From Pseudomonas mendocina (lineage in GTDB: Bacteria; Pseudomonadota; Gammaproteobacteria; Pseudomonadales; Pseudomonadaceae): a stretch of 64,000 nucleotides of DNA. The notes beneath the pieces are model-generated. The model did no database searches, was not told the origin of the DNA, and was given only the letters and a program-made list of their open reading frames with translations. Location of the stretch: contig NZ_CP027657.1 in assembly GCF_003008615.1 (NCBI RefSeq), forward strand, positions 434,001-498,000. The letters are read 5' to 3'. Position 1 is the stretch's first letter; each line of letters starts with the position of its first letter. Made by a program: the position numbers and the translations under genes. Shown here piece after piece: positions 26,892-34,404 of this stretch.

Positions 26892-26968
26892 GCCTAACAA
26901 ATGGTTCAAGCCGCTCGCTCCGCTCACTCGGGACCGGCTAAAGCCGGCCCCTTAACCAATCGTTAGAG
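26892..26968 (+). repeat. attC site 7 (77 bp)
   Basis: GCCTAAC ... GTTAGAG, stem ACCGGCTAAAGCCGGCC. GTTAGAG is matched by CTCTAAC of attC 8. Confidence 0.9.
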
Positions 26969-26974
26969 GTATCT

Positions 26975-27514
26975 ATGAAATACACTGAGCTTCTGAGCAT
27001 CCCTATTCGAGTGCTTGGAGTTTATATATTTTACTCGGCATTTCTTGCTGTAATACGGCATTACTTTGCGCTGGGTCAGGTAGCCGCAACAACCCCCGAC
27101 ACATATAAAACCTATGCTATCACTGCAATTCTAGAAGTGAGCATAATGGTGATCACGGCTTTCTTACTAGTAAAGCTACCATTGACAATTTCAAAATTTC
27201 TTTCTCCAGCAAAACCTGAAAGTACGTTAAGCATTAGCATCACATTTGAGCAACTCCAATCAGTCACACTTTGCGTTTTAGGTATATATATACTCACCAA
27301 AACCATCCCGGAACTCATACTTAATGCCGCTTGGATAACTCATCACTTCAGCCAACCCGAGGCCTATCCTGGCGCCCTCACTGAACTGATAATTAACGAG
27401 CTAGTTACAATCGTTGAAATGCTCCTAGGCCTATTTCTCTGCATCAAATCTGACGGAATAGGCCTTCTAATTAACCGTATTAGAAAAGCCGGGATAGCAG
27501 CGCCCTCTAACTAG
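26975..27514 (+). CDS. Integron cassette 8: membrane protein, about four TM
   Basis: 179 residues, helices at about 10-28, 48-70, 93-113 and 140-160. A polar stretch after TM2 (LSPAKPESTLSISITFEQLQ) and a basic C-terminus (INRIRKAGIAAPSN). GTTAGAGG of attC gives a good ribosome site 7 bases from the ATG. Two cassettes (6 and 8) encode unrelated small membrane proteins. Function unknown. Confidence 0.75.
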   Translation: MKYTELLSIPIRVLGVYIFYSAFLAVIRHYFALGQVAATTPDTYKTYAITAILEVSIMVITAFLLVKLPLTISKFLSPAKPESTLSISITFEQLQSVTLCVLGIYILTKTIPELILNAAWITHHFSQPEAYPGALTELIINELVTIVEMLLGLFLCIKSDGIGLLINRIRKAGIAAPSN

Positions 27515-27580
27515 TGGTTCAAACCGTTCGCTTCGCTCACTGGGACGGGCTAAAGCCCGCCCCTTAACCAAACGTTAGAA
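27505..27580 (+). repeat. attC site 8 (76 bp)
   Basis: CTCTAAC ... GTTAGAA, body as attC 1. Confidence 0.92.
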
Positions 27581-27586
27581 GTCATC

Positions 27587-27979
27587 ATGGATAACTGGTA
27601 CAACACCATCGAATACCAAACCCATGTAGCCGAGAGATTAGAGGCACTTGGAGAGACAAGGTACGACCTCGAGGCGTATGAATTCGCGCTTGAGGCATAC
27701 CAGTACGCCCCTGAATATCATGAGAATATTCCCGCACCGCCTCCTAACCTTGGGCTCACATATCATGTAAGTGCCTTCAACTTTGCTTACTGCTATGTGC
27801 TTCACGCCAAAGAGGTTTTTGAAGCCCCTAGAGACACGCTGAACTCGTGGGGCATTACGTCATCAATGGACATCGGTGAAATCGTTTATGGTTTGGTCGG
27901 TGTAGGTTTACTAGATCAAAGTTCCGACGACAGAAAAGAGCAGTTCGAGGGGCTTTTCTTAACAAAAGACGTGTTGTGA
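27587..27979 (+). CDS. Integron cassette 9: Minf_1886-like protein
   Basis: 130 residues. AYEFALEAYQYA near residue 30, LTYHVSAFNFAYCYVLHAKE and LNSWGITSSMDIGEIVYGLVGVGLL followed by SSDDRKEQFEGLF match, segment by segment, the pattern of the uncharacterised Minf_1886 family (TIGR04138), which ends in a similar 'WGI..T.D.GEIVF.LV..GLL' block. The family is otherwise chromosomal and has no known function. GC content is higher than in cassettes 3-8. Assignment from memory of the family pattern. Confidence 0.65.
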   Translation: MDNWYNTIEYQTHVAERLEALGETRYDLEAYEFALEAYQYAPEYHENIPAPPPNLGLTYHVSAFNFAYCYVLHAKEVFEAPRDTLNSWGITSSMDIGEIVYGLVGVGLLDQSSDDRKEQFEGLFLTKDVL

Positions 27980-27983
27980 TGCC

Positions 27984-28059
27984 TTCTAACTAGTGATTCA
28001 AACAGTTCGCTTCGCTCACTGGGACGGACTAAAGCCCGCCCCTTAACCAAACGTTAGGC
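27984..28059 (+). repeat. attC site 9 (76 bp)
   Basis: TTCTAAC ... GTTAGGC; its TTCTAAC pairs with GTTAGAA of attC 8. Last recognisable attC. Confidence 0.92.
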
Positions 28060-28080
28060 TGAATAAGCGGATACACAGAA

Positions 28081-28368
28081 ATGCTGAAAGTTATTGCTCA
28101 AGACTTCATCAAACCGGAGCATATCGAGGACGTGATGCCTCTTTACCAAGAGCTGGTGGAGAAAACCAGGGAAGAGCCTCTGTGCCTGTCTTACGACCTG
28201 TTCATCGATCAAAAAGACCCGGGGCACTTCGTATTCATAGAGGAGTGGCCTGATCGTGCGGCGCTGGATGCACACTGCAATAGCGAGCATTTCAAAAGGC
28301 TGGTACCACTGATCGATCAATATCAACGATCACCTGGAACCTACCTGCTCATGGACGCATTCCAGTGA
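28081..28368 (+). CDS. ABM-domain (quinol monooxygenase-like) protein at array end
   Basis: A 95-residue antibiotic-biosynthesis-monooxygenase fold protein: MLKVIAQDFIKPEHIEDVMP, LSYDLFIDQKDPGHFVFIEEW and LDAHCNSEHFKRL, with the conserved His and W/E of the dimeric alpha+beta barrel. Members include YgiN quinol monooxygenase and heme-degrading enzymes; the specific substrate is unknown. It starts 27 bases after the attC 9 crossover but no attC follows it, so it is either a fixed end cassette or the first gene beyond the array. Confidence 0.85.
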   Translation: MLKVIAQDFIKPEHIEDVMPLYQELVEKTREEPLCLSYDLFIDQKDPGHFVFIEEWPDRAALDAHCNSEHFKRLVPLIDQYQRSPGTYLLMDAFQ

Positions 28369-28437
28369 TTCCGCTCGATCGTTAATGCAGACGCGCTGTT
28401 CGGCACACTAGCCTCAGGCATTGGATTGCTTTCGCAT

Positions 28438-28866
28438 ATGGAAAACTCATACTTGATAGCCGGGTCTGCATTGAGCGCTGTTGCAGCCCTCTTGCACATC
28501 GGCTGTATCTTTTTCGGCCCAGCGTGGTACCGCTTCTTCGGTGCAGGAGAGCGCATGGTTCGACTCTCCGCTGCCGGACACAAAGCACCCGCGCTCATCA
28601 CTGCCGGCATTGCAGCCTTACTCGCACTCTGGTCGCTCTATGCGCTTTCTGGCGCCGGAGTCATTGCACCCCTTCCGTTAACGCCCATCGCGCTTTGTGT
28701 CATTACCGGCGTCTACCTTCTGCGCGGTCTGGCTGGATTCGCCCTGGCTGCGGTAGCCCCAGGTGAACGTAGCGTGGCGTTCTGGTGCTGGAGTTCGGCA
28801 ATCTGTCTCGGGCTGGGTACTCTGCATCTTCTAGGCACATGGCAAGCCTGGCCACCAGCCCCATGA
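28438..28866 (+). CDS. Membrane protein, four TM
   Basis: 142 residues from MENSYLIAGSALSAVAALLH. Four hydrophobic helices, with FGPAWYRFFGAGERMVRLSA between the first two, a pattern seen in a family of uncharacterised inner-membrane proteins of Pseudomonas. An in-frame TTG at 28426 has slightly better ribosome spacing, so the start is uncertain. High GC, unlike the cassettes. Its stop overlaps the next start (ATGA), beginning a run of coupled small genes. Confidence 0.75.
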   Translation: MENSYLIAGSALSAVAALLHIGCIFFGPAWYRFFGAGERMVRLSAAGHKAPALITAGIAALLALWSLYALSGAGVIAPLPLTPIALCVITGVYLLRGLAGFALAAVAPGERSVAFWCWSSAICLGLGTLHLLGTWQAWPPAP

Positions 28867-29396
28867 AACGCAGAGCGTCGCTGGCTTTACTGCTCTGCGT
28901 CCTGAGCATCGAATGCCTCGGGCATCAAGACAGAGTACTGAGCCTTCACAACGATGAGGACATCACCGGCCTGCCCGAGCGCTACTCACCGGCGGCGCTG
29001 AAAATCGAACGCTCCGGCGGCTCCAGCGAATCACTGTTGCAGGGCATCCAGATACGCATTTCAGCCTATACCTCGACACTTCCGCCGTGTGTGGTGAAGC
29101 GGCTCAACACCCGGCACGTATCTCACATAGGCCTGACGGCCTCGTGGTATCACGACCTGACATTGCTGCCGCCCTATATCAACGTCGATTTTTACGATAC
29201 CGGATATGATCCACATCGCTGGGAAAACCCCAGGCATTCGATACTCTTCAACCTGAACAATGCCAAGGTAGTAAGGATGACGTACTCAAGGTTCAGCACG
29301 GACGAGAGCCGCTTCGAGTTCCTGCCTATCGACCTCTCCAGTATCTGCGACAAACGGGAGATCGAGAATGTCGTGGAGCCTGCATCGACGCCATGA
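28863..29396 (+). CDS. Secreted homologue of integron cassette 5 protein
   Basis: 177 residues with a signal peptide (MKRRASLALLLCVLSIECLG, then HQDRV). Homology to the cassette 5 protein runs through the whole mature part, including the SWYHD motif, the FYD..Y.P..W segment, HSILFNL and two conserved Cys. Here the gene is GC-rich and coupled by ATGA overlaps to both neighbours, i.e. a settled chromosomal version. The longer frame to 28785 lies in the upstream gene. Function unknown. Confidence 0.82.
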   Translation: MKRRASLALLLCVLSIECLGHQDRVLSLHNDEDITGLPERYSPAALKIERSGGSSESLLQGIQIRISAYTSTLPPCVVKRLNTRHVSHIGLTASWYHDLTLLPPYINVDFYDTGYDPHRWENPRHSILFNLNNAKVVRMTYSRFSTDESRFEFLPIDLSSICDKREIENVVEPASTP

Positions 29397-30088
29397 CAAC
29401 AAACTCCCCCTCAGACGTCGGCATGATCGACGAGTGTCTGTCCATCGTCCGAACGTCGCTTGCACGATGTTTCCAACAGCAGGCCCCAAGCATTCAAGCC
29501 ACATGGCCACTTTCAGGACGCGCCGTATCTGAGATTGGAGGCCGCCTAGTCGAGAGTTTCGTTTTAGCACGACTCCCGCATGAACTGAGCACCACGCCTT
29601 TTGACGGCCAGATTCTATGTGAAATACCTGAATCCGGCAGAGCGATGGAAGACATTGCGGTGACCTTCATCGGCCCACATGGAAGGGCTCGACTACTCAT
29701 CGACGTCAAGGGTCATAACGAATACCGCACGGGATCGAGACCCAATTTGGCTTCGATCCGAAAATGTCTGGAACTCTATCGCAGCTCCTCACATACCGTT
29801 GATGAGCTCGTTGTCTTCTTCTGCCGTTACCGCCCATCCGTCCACCCGGATCATCACGCACAAGCGGTCGAATATCACGTTCTGCCCGAGTCGTTTAATG
29901 AGCAGGGAATTTTCCTGCTTCGTGCCCTGAGCGAAAGCAACCTGGATCCAGCCAATATCGGAAGTGGCGGCCAGTTGCTGCTTGCCAGGGAAAACAACAT
30001 ACGGTTAGTGAATCGTTCAAGGTCGGAGTTCGTTCAACTTCTAGAGGGTCTCCAGTCACGCCTTCAACGGGGGCGAAGTACGGTTTGA
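29393..30088 (+). CDS. PD-(D/E)XK nuclease-like protein
   Basis: 231 residues. Glu54 in GGRLVESFVLARL, Asp87 in AMEDIAVTFIG and the strand LLIDVKGH (Asp104-x-Lys106) form the order E...D...(D/E)xK expected of restriction-endonuclease-like folds; NLASIRKCLELYRSS and VVFFCRY fit the following helix and strand. No methyltransferase is encoded nearby, so this is not a classical restriction-modification pair. It might be a defensive or repair nuclease, or a host gene of unknown type. Start overlaps the previous stop by 4 bp. Confidence 0.68.
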   Translation: MTTNSPSDVGMIDECLSIVRTSLARCFQQQAPSIQATWPLSGRAVSEIGGRLVESFVLARLPHELSTTPFDGQILCEIPESGRAMEDIAVTFIGPHGRARLLIDVKGHNEYRTGSRPNLASIRKCLELYRSSSHTVDELVVFFCRYRPSVHPDHHAQAVEYHVLPESFNEQGIFLLRALSESNLDPANIGSGGQLLLARENNIRLVNRSRSEFVQLLEGLQSRLQRGRSTV

Positions 30089-30138
30089 ATCGACCCAGCA
30101 GGCCATTTGGCACCCTGCGAGACGACATGGAGCCAACG

Positions 30139-30564
30139 ATGCTCAAAGCAAGAATCATGATCCTCGCAAACCGTATCGGGTTGCTAACACCGGACGAGTT
30201 GATCGCTTGGGCAGATGCGATGATTCTGGGCACCAGTGAACCACCCGGCTATCTCATCGACCTCGCATTGGGCGACCTGCCGACAGACCCCGAAGCGCTG
30301 GATCTCGTTCGCAACGAGCCCAATGAGTCAGAAATCGCTCAACTGGCGCAGCTCATTCTGGAGAGATTCAACGACACCTCGGATATGAACGAGCTTGGCC
30401 TTCACTGCTATCAACTGGCGTTGCTCGCAAAAGGCCAATCCCGCGAGCGGCTACTTTGGGTGTCGGACGAGATTCATCTGTGCGGTGAAGGCATCAAGTC
30501 TTTATCGGACTCAGAGCCCCTGCTCATGGAAGCCCTGCTGGAGACTGCACGCCCCACCATTTGA
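30139..30564 (+). CDS. Uncharacterised 141-aa helical protein
   Basis: MLKARIMILANRIGLLTPDE, then IAWADAMILGTSEPPGYLIDLALGDL, ELGLHCYQLALLAKGQSRERLLWVSDEIHLCGEGIKSL. All-helical and acidic. GGAGCC lies seven bases from this ATG; an in-frame TTG at 30085 overlaps the previous stop and is an alternative. The recurring 'D-A-hydrophobic...PP..LIDLAL' pattern is a known small family in Pseudomonas with no function. It closely follows the nuclease-like gene, so a partner or immunity-type role is possible (inference). Confidence 0.7.
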   Translation: MLKARIMILANRIGLLTPDELIAWADAMILGTSEPPGYLIDLALGDLPTDPEALDLVRNEPNESEIAQLAQLILERFNDTSDMNELGLHCYQLALLAKGQSRERLLWVSDEIHLCGEGIKSLSDSEPLLMEALLETARPTI

Positions 30565-30614
30565 AGCTGACAAGACGAACTCTTCTTCCTTCACCCTGAC
30601 TGTCGAGACGCCCG

Positions 30615-31019
30615 TTGAAATACCTCTACCCTCTACTTCTACTCATTTCGACCACCGTCCTCGCCGCCGAGGCAGACGAAGATCCCTGCAACGCCCAGGG
30701 TGGTGGCGTGATGGCCGGTTACCTGTGCATCGCCCAGAAAGCCAAGGTGGTGGATGAACAGTTGAACGCCGAATACCAGCTCGCCCTGCAACGAATAGAG
30801 GAAGAAGAACGCGCCCTGCGTCAGACCTGGCCGAACACCGAGCTGGTCAGCCTGTTTCGCGCGGCACAACGGGCGTGGCTGAACTTCCGCGACGCCGAGT
30901 GTCAGTTCGCCGGTATCTCTTCGACGCCTTCGCCCTGGCAAGGCGTTCAGGTCGAGGAATGCAAGTTGAGAATGACCATCGAGCGTACGGAGTACTTCAA
31001 GGGTGTGGTGGCAGGATGA
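30615..31019 (+). CDS. LprI-like (DUF1311) periplasmic protein
   Basis: 134 residues with signal peptide (KYLYPLLLLISTTVLAAEAD). The mature part has the DUF1311/lysozyme-inhibitor LprI pattern: four Cys, DEQLNAEYQLALQRI and LFRAAQRAWLNFRDAECQF. Such proteins are periplasmic and some inhibit lysozymes. The only workable start is TTG at 30615 with GAGAC upstream, an uncommon start codon. Overlaps the next gene by ATGA. Confidence 0.82.
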   Translation: MKYLYPLLLLISTTVLAAEADEDPCNAQGGGVMAGYLCIAQKAKVVDEQLNAEYQLALQRIEEEERALRQTWPNTELVSLFRAAQRAWLNFRDAECQFAGISSTPSPWQGVQVEECKLRMTIERTEYFKGVVAG

Positions 31020-31555
31020 ATAACCTGATCGGAGCCGTTTCGATGGGCCTTCTCGCCCTGACGTCCATATCTGCTCTCGGGGAGGAGCGCACACCCGTCG
31101 ACTCCATCCTGACAGCCACCTGGCAACAGTTCGCCGGCGAGTACTGGCCAAGCCCGCTGTGTGGCAAGGATGAACTCACCCTGTGGAGTTGCGAGGCCGG
31201 CAGTCGCGCCTACGCGTTCTGTTCGTCCCGCGAGGTAACCCGCACCTCAGGCTATATGCAGTACCGCGCATCCCGGCACGGCAAGGTCGAATTCACCTAC
31301 CCGCAGCAGAAGAAACCACCGCTGGGTTCGTTTACCTACAACTCCTTCGGCAACGGTAATGCCTCCATCGAATTCAGCAACGGTGGGCATGGCTACACGC
31401 TGGTCGATCAGCTCAGAGGAGCATCGTCCATTCTCGTCGCCCTGCCCTCCGGTCAGGGCAAGCAGATAGAGATCGCCTGTGGTGGCAACCAGACCCTGCA
31501 GCTCAACTACACGATGCGGCTGATGTACGACGCCGGTATCTGGAGCGATTACTGA
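31016..31555 (+). CDS. Unknown secreted protein, 179 aa
   Basis: Signal peptide MNNLIGAVSMGLLALTSISA, cleavage before LGEERTP. The mature domain has paired Cys (PLCGKDELTLWSCEAGSRAYAFCSS), then beta-rich sequence with KVEFTYPQQ and GHGYTLVDQLRGAS and a last Cys in IEIACGG. Coupled to the LprI-like gene, so both products probably act in the periplasm. No family recognised with certainty. Confidence 0.75.
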   Translation: MNNLIGAVSMGLLALTSISALGEERTPVDSILTATWQQFAGEYWPSPLCGKDELTLWSCEAGSRAYAFCSSREVTRTSGYMQYRASRHGKVEFTYPQQKKPPLGSFTYNSFGNGNASIEFSNGGHGYTLVDQLRGASSILVALPSGQGKQIEIACGGNQTLQLNYTMRLMYDAGIWSDY

Positions 31556-31602
31556 GCGCGATTCCCGGTAGAATCGCCGCTCCCACTCCCGAGTCGAACA
31601 CG

Positions 31603-31818
31603 ATGAGCAACGATCCTCTTCACGGCCTGACGCTCAAGGCCATTCTCCAGGCGCTGGTCGACAAGCACGGCTGGGATCGGCTCGGACAGCTGATCAGCAT
31701 CCGCTGCTTCCAGCATGAGCCGAGCATCGAGTCGAGTCTGAAATTTCTGCGCAAGACGCCCTGGGCGAGGGAGAAGGTCGAGGCGCTTTACATCAAGGAC
31801 ATCGCGCGGCACGCCTGA
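31603..31818 (+). CDS. VF530-type DNA-binding protein
   Basis: 71 residues; MSNDPLHGLTLKAILQALVD, then IRCFQHEPSIESSLKFLRKT and PWAREKVEALYI are the whole-length signature of the VF530 (DUF2132) family, small proteins whose structure suggested DNA binding. Stand-alone gene, 47 bp after the previous stop. Role in the cell unknown. An interspersed element begins 11 bp after its stop. Confidence 0.93.
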   Translation: MSNDPLHGLTLKAILQALVDKHGWDRLGQLISIRCFQHEPSIESSLKFLRKTPWAREKVEALYIKDIARHA

Positions 31819-31828
31819 TCGCTCTCAG

Positions 31829-32009
31829 AGCGTGTTCAAAGTCTGCTGCGCGTCGGCCATGCAGCGTTGAAATCAAGCTGGAACGCCAGCCCGGTCAGAA
31901 TGCTCATTTACAGCTCGTAAAGTCGAACGCGACTCCGAGCGTTTTTCGCTCGATTCGCGGGGCCGCCATCGGTATTGCCTGGCTCTAGCTCGCGAGACTT
32001 TGAACAGGC
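31829..32009. repeat. Interspersed element, copy B (~181 bp)
   Basis: Inverse copy of the element at 9938-10124 with an unrelated centre (about 31915-31958). Its ends are GC(G/C)TGTTCAAAGTC inverted repeats (14 bp, one mismatch; 16-17 bp if the outer GAG/CTC is counted). TCTCAG occurs at both flanks (31823-31828 and 32010-32015), a possible target-site duplication; the right copy contains the stop codon of the DUF3087 gene. No open frame of note. Confidence 0.8.
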
Positions 32010-32011
32010 TC

Positions 32012-32557
32012 TCAGGCGCGCGTGGCCTCGATGCGCTTGACTGCTTCCACCCAGGCCAGATCAAGGCGATTCTGCTCCACGTCCAGCCCCTGTTGCTCCA
32101 TCGCCTCGCGGTGCGCGTCGATCTCGTGAACCATCTGGCTCAGCTCACTGGAGTTGCCATCGAGCTGGTGCATCTGGGTCACGCCCAAGTGATAGAAGCG
32201 CAGCAGTTTCATTGCCGTCTCATCGCCCTGAGCAACGCCCGCCTTGACGTGATGCATGACGTTGGTGATGCGCATCAGGCTACGCTTGAGCCGCCAGCCG
32301 TAAACGGCCGGCGCCATCCACGGGCGTGACCAGAACTGCAAGCGCACCAGTGCCACTGTCAGGGCAAAGCCAGTCAGCACACCGAGCAGGTTCCAGCGGA
32401 AGTTGTCGTCACCACCCGGCTCACCGAACAGCTGCACGCTGAGTGTCGCCAGCAACATGGCGAGGCTGACGAAGATCACCGCCACCAGCATCGTGATGCG
32501 ACGGGTCTGCTGACGATATTTCTCGGGGCTGGTGGGGACAATTTCGAACATGCGCAT
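32012..32557 (-). CDS. DUF3087 family membrane protein
   Basis: 181 residues: MFEIVPTSPEKYRQQTRRI, two TM helices (about 22-42 and 56-75), then a cytoplasmic helical part with GWRLKRSLMRITNVMHHVKAG and HQLDGNSSEL. This is the DUF3087 pattern of gamma-proteobacteria; function unknown. Its stop codon abuts the interspersed element. Two ATGs, two codons apart, are possible starts. Confidence 0.82.
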   Translation of the reverse strand: MRMFEIVPTSPEKYRQQTRRITMLVAVIFVSLAMLLATLSVQLFGEPGGDDNFRWNLLGVLTGFALTVALVRLQFWSRPWMAPAVYGWRLKRSLMRITNVMHHVKAGVAQGDETAMKLLRFYHLGVTQMHQLDGNSSELSQMVHEIDAHREAMEQQGLDVEQNRLDLAWVEAVKRIEATRA

Positions 32558-32656
32558 GGGCTCTGAAACGAGGGCGAGGCGCGATGTTACGCCAGCGCAG
32601 CGGATTGCACGAACCTGCGATCGTTACCGACCGTTTGTCGTGAGCCACTGCACGCG

Positions 32657-33481
32657 TCAGGGAACGGCATGGCGCAACCATTCACTGGGGCTGGCTCCGA
32701 CCTTGCGGCGAAACGCACGCGCCAGCGCCGAGGGGCTTTCGTAGCCGACCTCATCGGCGATCAGCGCCATGGGCCGGCCTTCACGCAGGCGCTTCTGCGC
32801 CAGGCTGACGCGCCAGCCCACCAGATAATCCGCCGGGGTGGCACCGACCACCTGGTGAAAATGCGCCGCGAAACTGGCGCGCGACATACCAGCCAGCGCC
32901 GCCAGCTCGGCCACCGACCAGCCATGTTCCGGTCGCTCATGCAGTTGATTGAGCGCACGCGCCAGACGCGGCTCGGCCAGCCCGGCCATCATTCCCGAAG
33001 CCAGCTCGCGGCTGTTCATCAAATGCCGCAGCAGTTGGATCACCATCAACTCGAACAGGCGGTTGAGCACCAGCTCGCGCCCGCAGTCCTCCCCTTCTGC
33101 CTCGGCGAACAGCCAGTCCAGGCAACCGCTCAGGCTCGGCAGCTCGCGCAGGGGTTTGACGATGGCACCAGGCAATGCGCGCGACAGCGGATTGTCGATA
33201 CCACCGTCGAAGGCCAGCGTGGCGCACACCAGCTCGGCGCCATCGGCCTCGCTGGCACTCATCCGATGCAGGCGCGGCCGCGCCACCAGCATCAGGCTCG
33301 GTTCTTCCAGGCGCAGCTCGCGGCCATCGTCCTCGCGAAAGCTCATGCGCCCGGCGCGCAGCAGGTGAATGTAGCCATGCGGCTCATGCTCGCCATGGCT
33401 ACTGGTGCCGCAGAACCCGCCACGGTGGAAGGTGCTGGCGTGCAGATTGAAGTGATGCAGCAAGCTGGACAGGCGATCCAT
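32657..33481 (-). CDS. AraC-family transcriptional regulator (cupin N-domain)
   Basis: 274 residues. N-terminal cupin_6-type sensor (HFNLHASTFHRGGFCG, with PRLHRM further on), C-terminal AraC domain with two helix-turn-helices (WSVAELAALAGMSRASFAAHF and MALIADEVGYESPSALARAFRRKVGASPSEW). Divergent from the AhpD-like and glutaredoxin genes, 127 bp apart, so it most likely controls them; the effector is unknown. Start at 33481 (MDRLSSLL) fits the family; frame is open to 33514. Confidence 0.9.
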   Translation of the reverse strand: MDRLSSLLHHFNLHASTFHRGGFCGTSSHGEHEPHGYIHLLRAGRMSFREDDGRELRLEEPSLMLVARPRLHRMSASEADGAELVCATLAFDGGIDNPLSRALPGAIVKPLRELPSLSGCLDWLFAEAEGEDCGRELVLNRLFELMVIQLLRHLMNSRELASGMMAGLAEPRLARALNQLHERPEHGWSVAELAALAGMSRASFAAHFHQVVGATPADYLVGWRVSLAQKRLREGRPMALIADEVGYESPSALARAFRRKVGASPSEWLRHAVP

Positions 33482-33608
33482 GGTCGTTTCGCACTCTTGG
33501 ACGATCTGTCGCATAACATCGACGATCTGAATCCGAAAAGCCAGATCGTTTCACTAGCATGGCTCCAAGCTTGAACAACAAGCTCCCACCCAAGACTGGA
33601 GAATCACC

Positions 33609-34127
33609 ATGACGCGTATCACTGCATTGCCCTTCGAACAAACCGCCGCCAGCGCACAGGCGCAACTGGAAGGCATCCGCAAGGGCCTCGGTTTCATTCC
33701 CAATACCTTCGCCACCCTGGCCCACGCCCCTGCGGCATTGAGCGGCTACCTGGCGCTGTCCCAGGCACTGGGCAAGGGCACGCTGAATGCCAAGGCGCGC
33801 GAAGTGGTGGCCCTGGCCAGCTCGCAGGTCAATGGCTGCGAATACTGCCTGGCCGCACACACCCTGTTCGCCGGCAAGGCTGGCCTGAGCGAGGCGGATA
33901 TTCGCAGCGCCCGTGACGGCGAGTTCGATGCCGTGGCGCGCCTGACCCAACAGGTCATCGACAGCCGCGGCCGCCTCAGCGATGCGCAACTGCAGGCCGC
34001 ACGTGAGGCCAGGCTGAGCGACGCGGCCATCGTCGAAGTGGTGGCCAACGTCGCCCTGATGACGCTGACCAACTACCTCAACAATCTGGCGGAAACCGAT
34101 GTCGACTTTCCGCCCGTAGCCGTCTGA
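33609..34127 (+). CDS. AhpD-like carboxymuconolactone decarboxylase-family protein
   Basis: 172 residues with the AhpD-type redox motif GCEYCLAAHTLFAGKAG (CxxC plus His), and FIPNTFATLAHAPAALSGYLAL before it. Members are peroxidase-like thiol enzymes. It is followed after 18 bp by a glutaredoxin gene, a natural electron donor, and is divergent from an AraC regulator: an inducible peroxide or electrophile defence unit is inferred. Confidence 0.9.
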   Translation: MTRITALPFEQTAASAQAQLEGIRKGLGFIPNTFATLAHAPAALSGYLALSQALGKGTLNAKAREVVALASSQVNGCEYCLAAHTLFAGKAGLSEADIRSARDGEFDAVARLTQQVIDSRGRLSDAQLQAAREARLSDAAIVEVVANVALMTLTNYLNNLAETDVDFPPVAV

Positions 34128-34145
34128 CGAGACAGGAGGTACATC

Positions 34146-34400
34146 ATGCAAGCCGTCACTCTTTACACCACGGGCCACTGCCCCTACTGCGTCAACGCCA
34201 AGGTTCTGCTGACGCGCAAGGGCGTGGCCTTCGAGGAAATCGACGTGGGCAGTTCGCCACAGCGGCTGGCGGAGATGCTGCAACGCAGCAACCGCCGCAG
34301 TGTGCCGCAGATCTTCATCGGCGAACGCCATGTCGGCGGCTTCGATGATCTGGCCGCACTTGAGCGCGGCGGCGAACTGGATACGCTGCTGCAAGCCTGA
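34146..34400 (+). CDS. grxC: Glutaredoxin, GrxC type
   Basis: 84 residues with the dithiol site HCPYCVNAK, SVPQIFIGERHVGGFDDLAAL (cis-Pro and glutathione-binding residues). Reduces disulphides or mixed glutathione disulphides using GSH. Co-transcribed with the AhpD-like gene; GACAGGAGGT is its ribosome site. Confidence 0.93.
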   Translation: MQAVTLYTTGHCPYCVNAKVLLTRKGVAFEEIDVGSSPQRLAEMLQRSNRRSVPQIFIGERHVGGFDDLAALERGGELDTLLQA

Positions 34401-34404
34401 ACGT

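Noticed and set aside
24225..28059. Could the attC series be a CRISPR array or simple tandem repeats?
   Set aside because: Spacing is irregular and gene-sized, repeats are imperfect palindromes bounded by RYYYAAC/GTTRRRY, and an integron integrase is adjacent.
28375..28390. Possible terminal attC end (CGATCGTTAATGC)
   Set aside because: No matching inverse core or stem upstream within 120 bp.
30615..31019. DUF1311 gene as an integron cassette
   Set aside because: No attC nearby and normal GC content.
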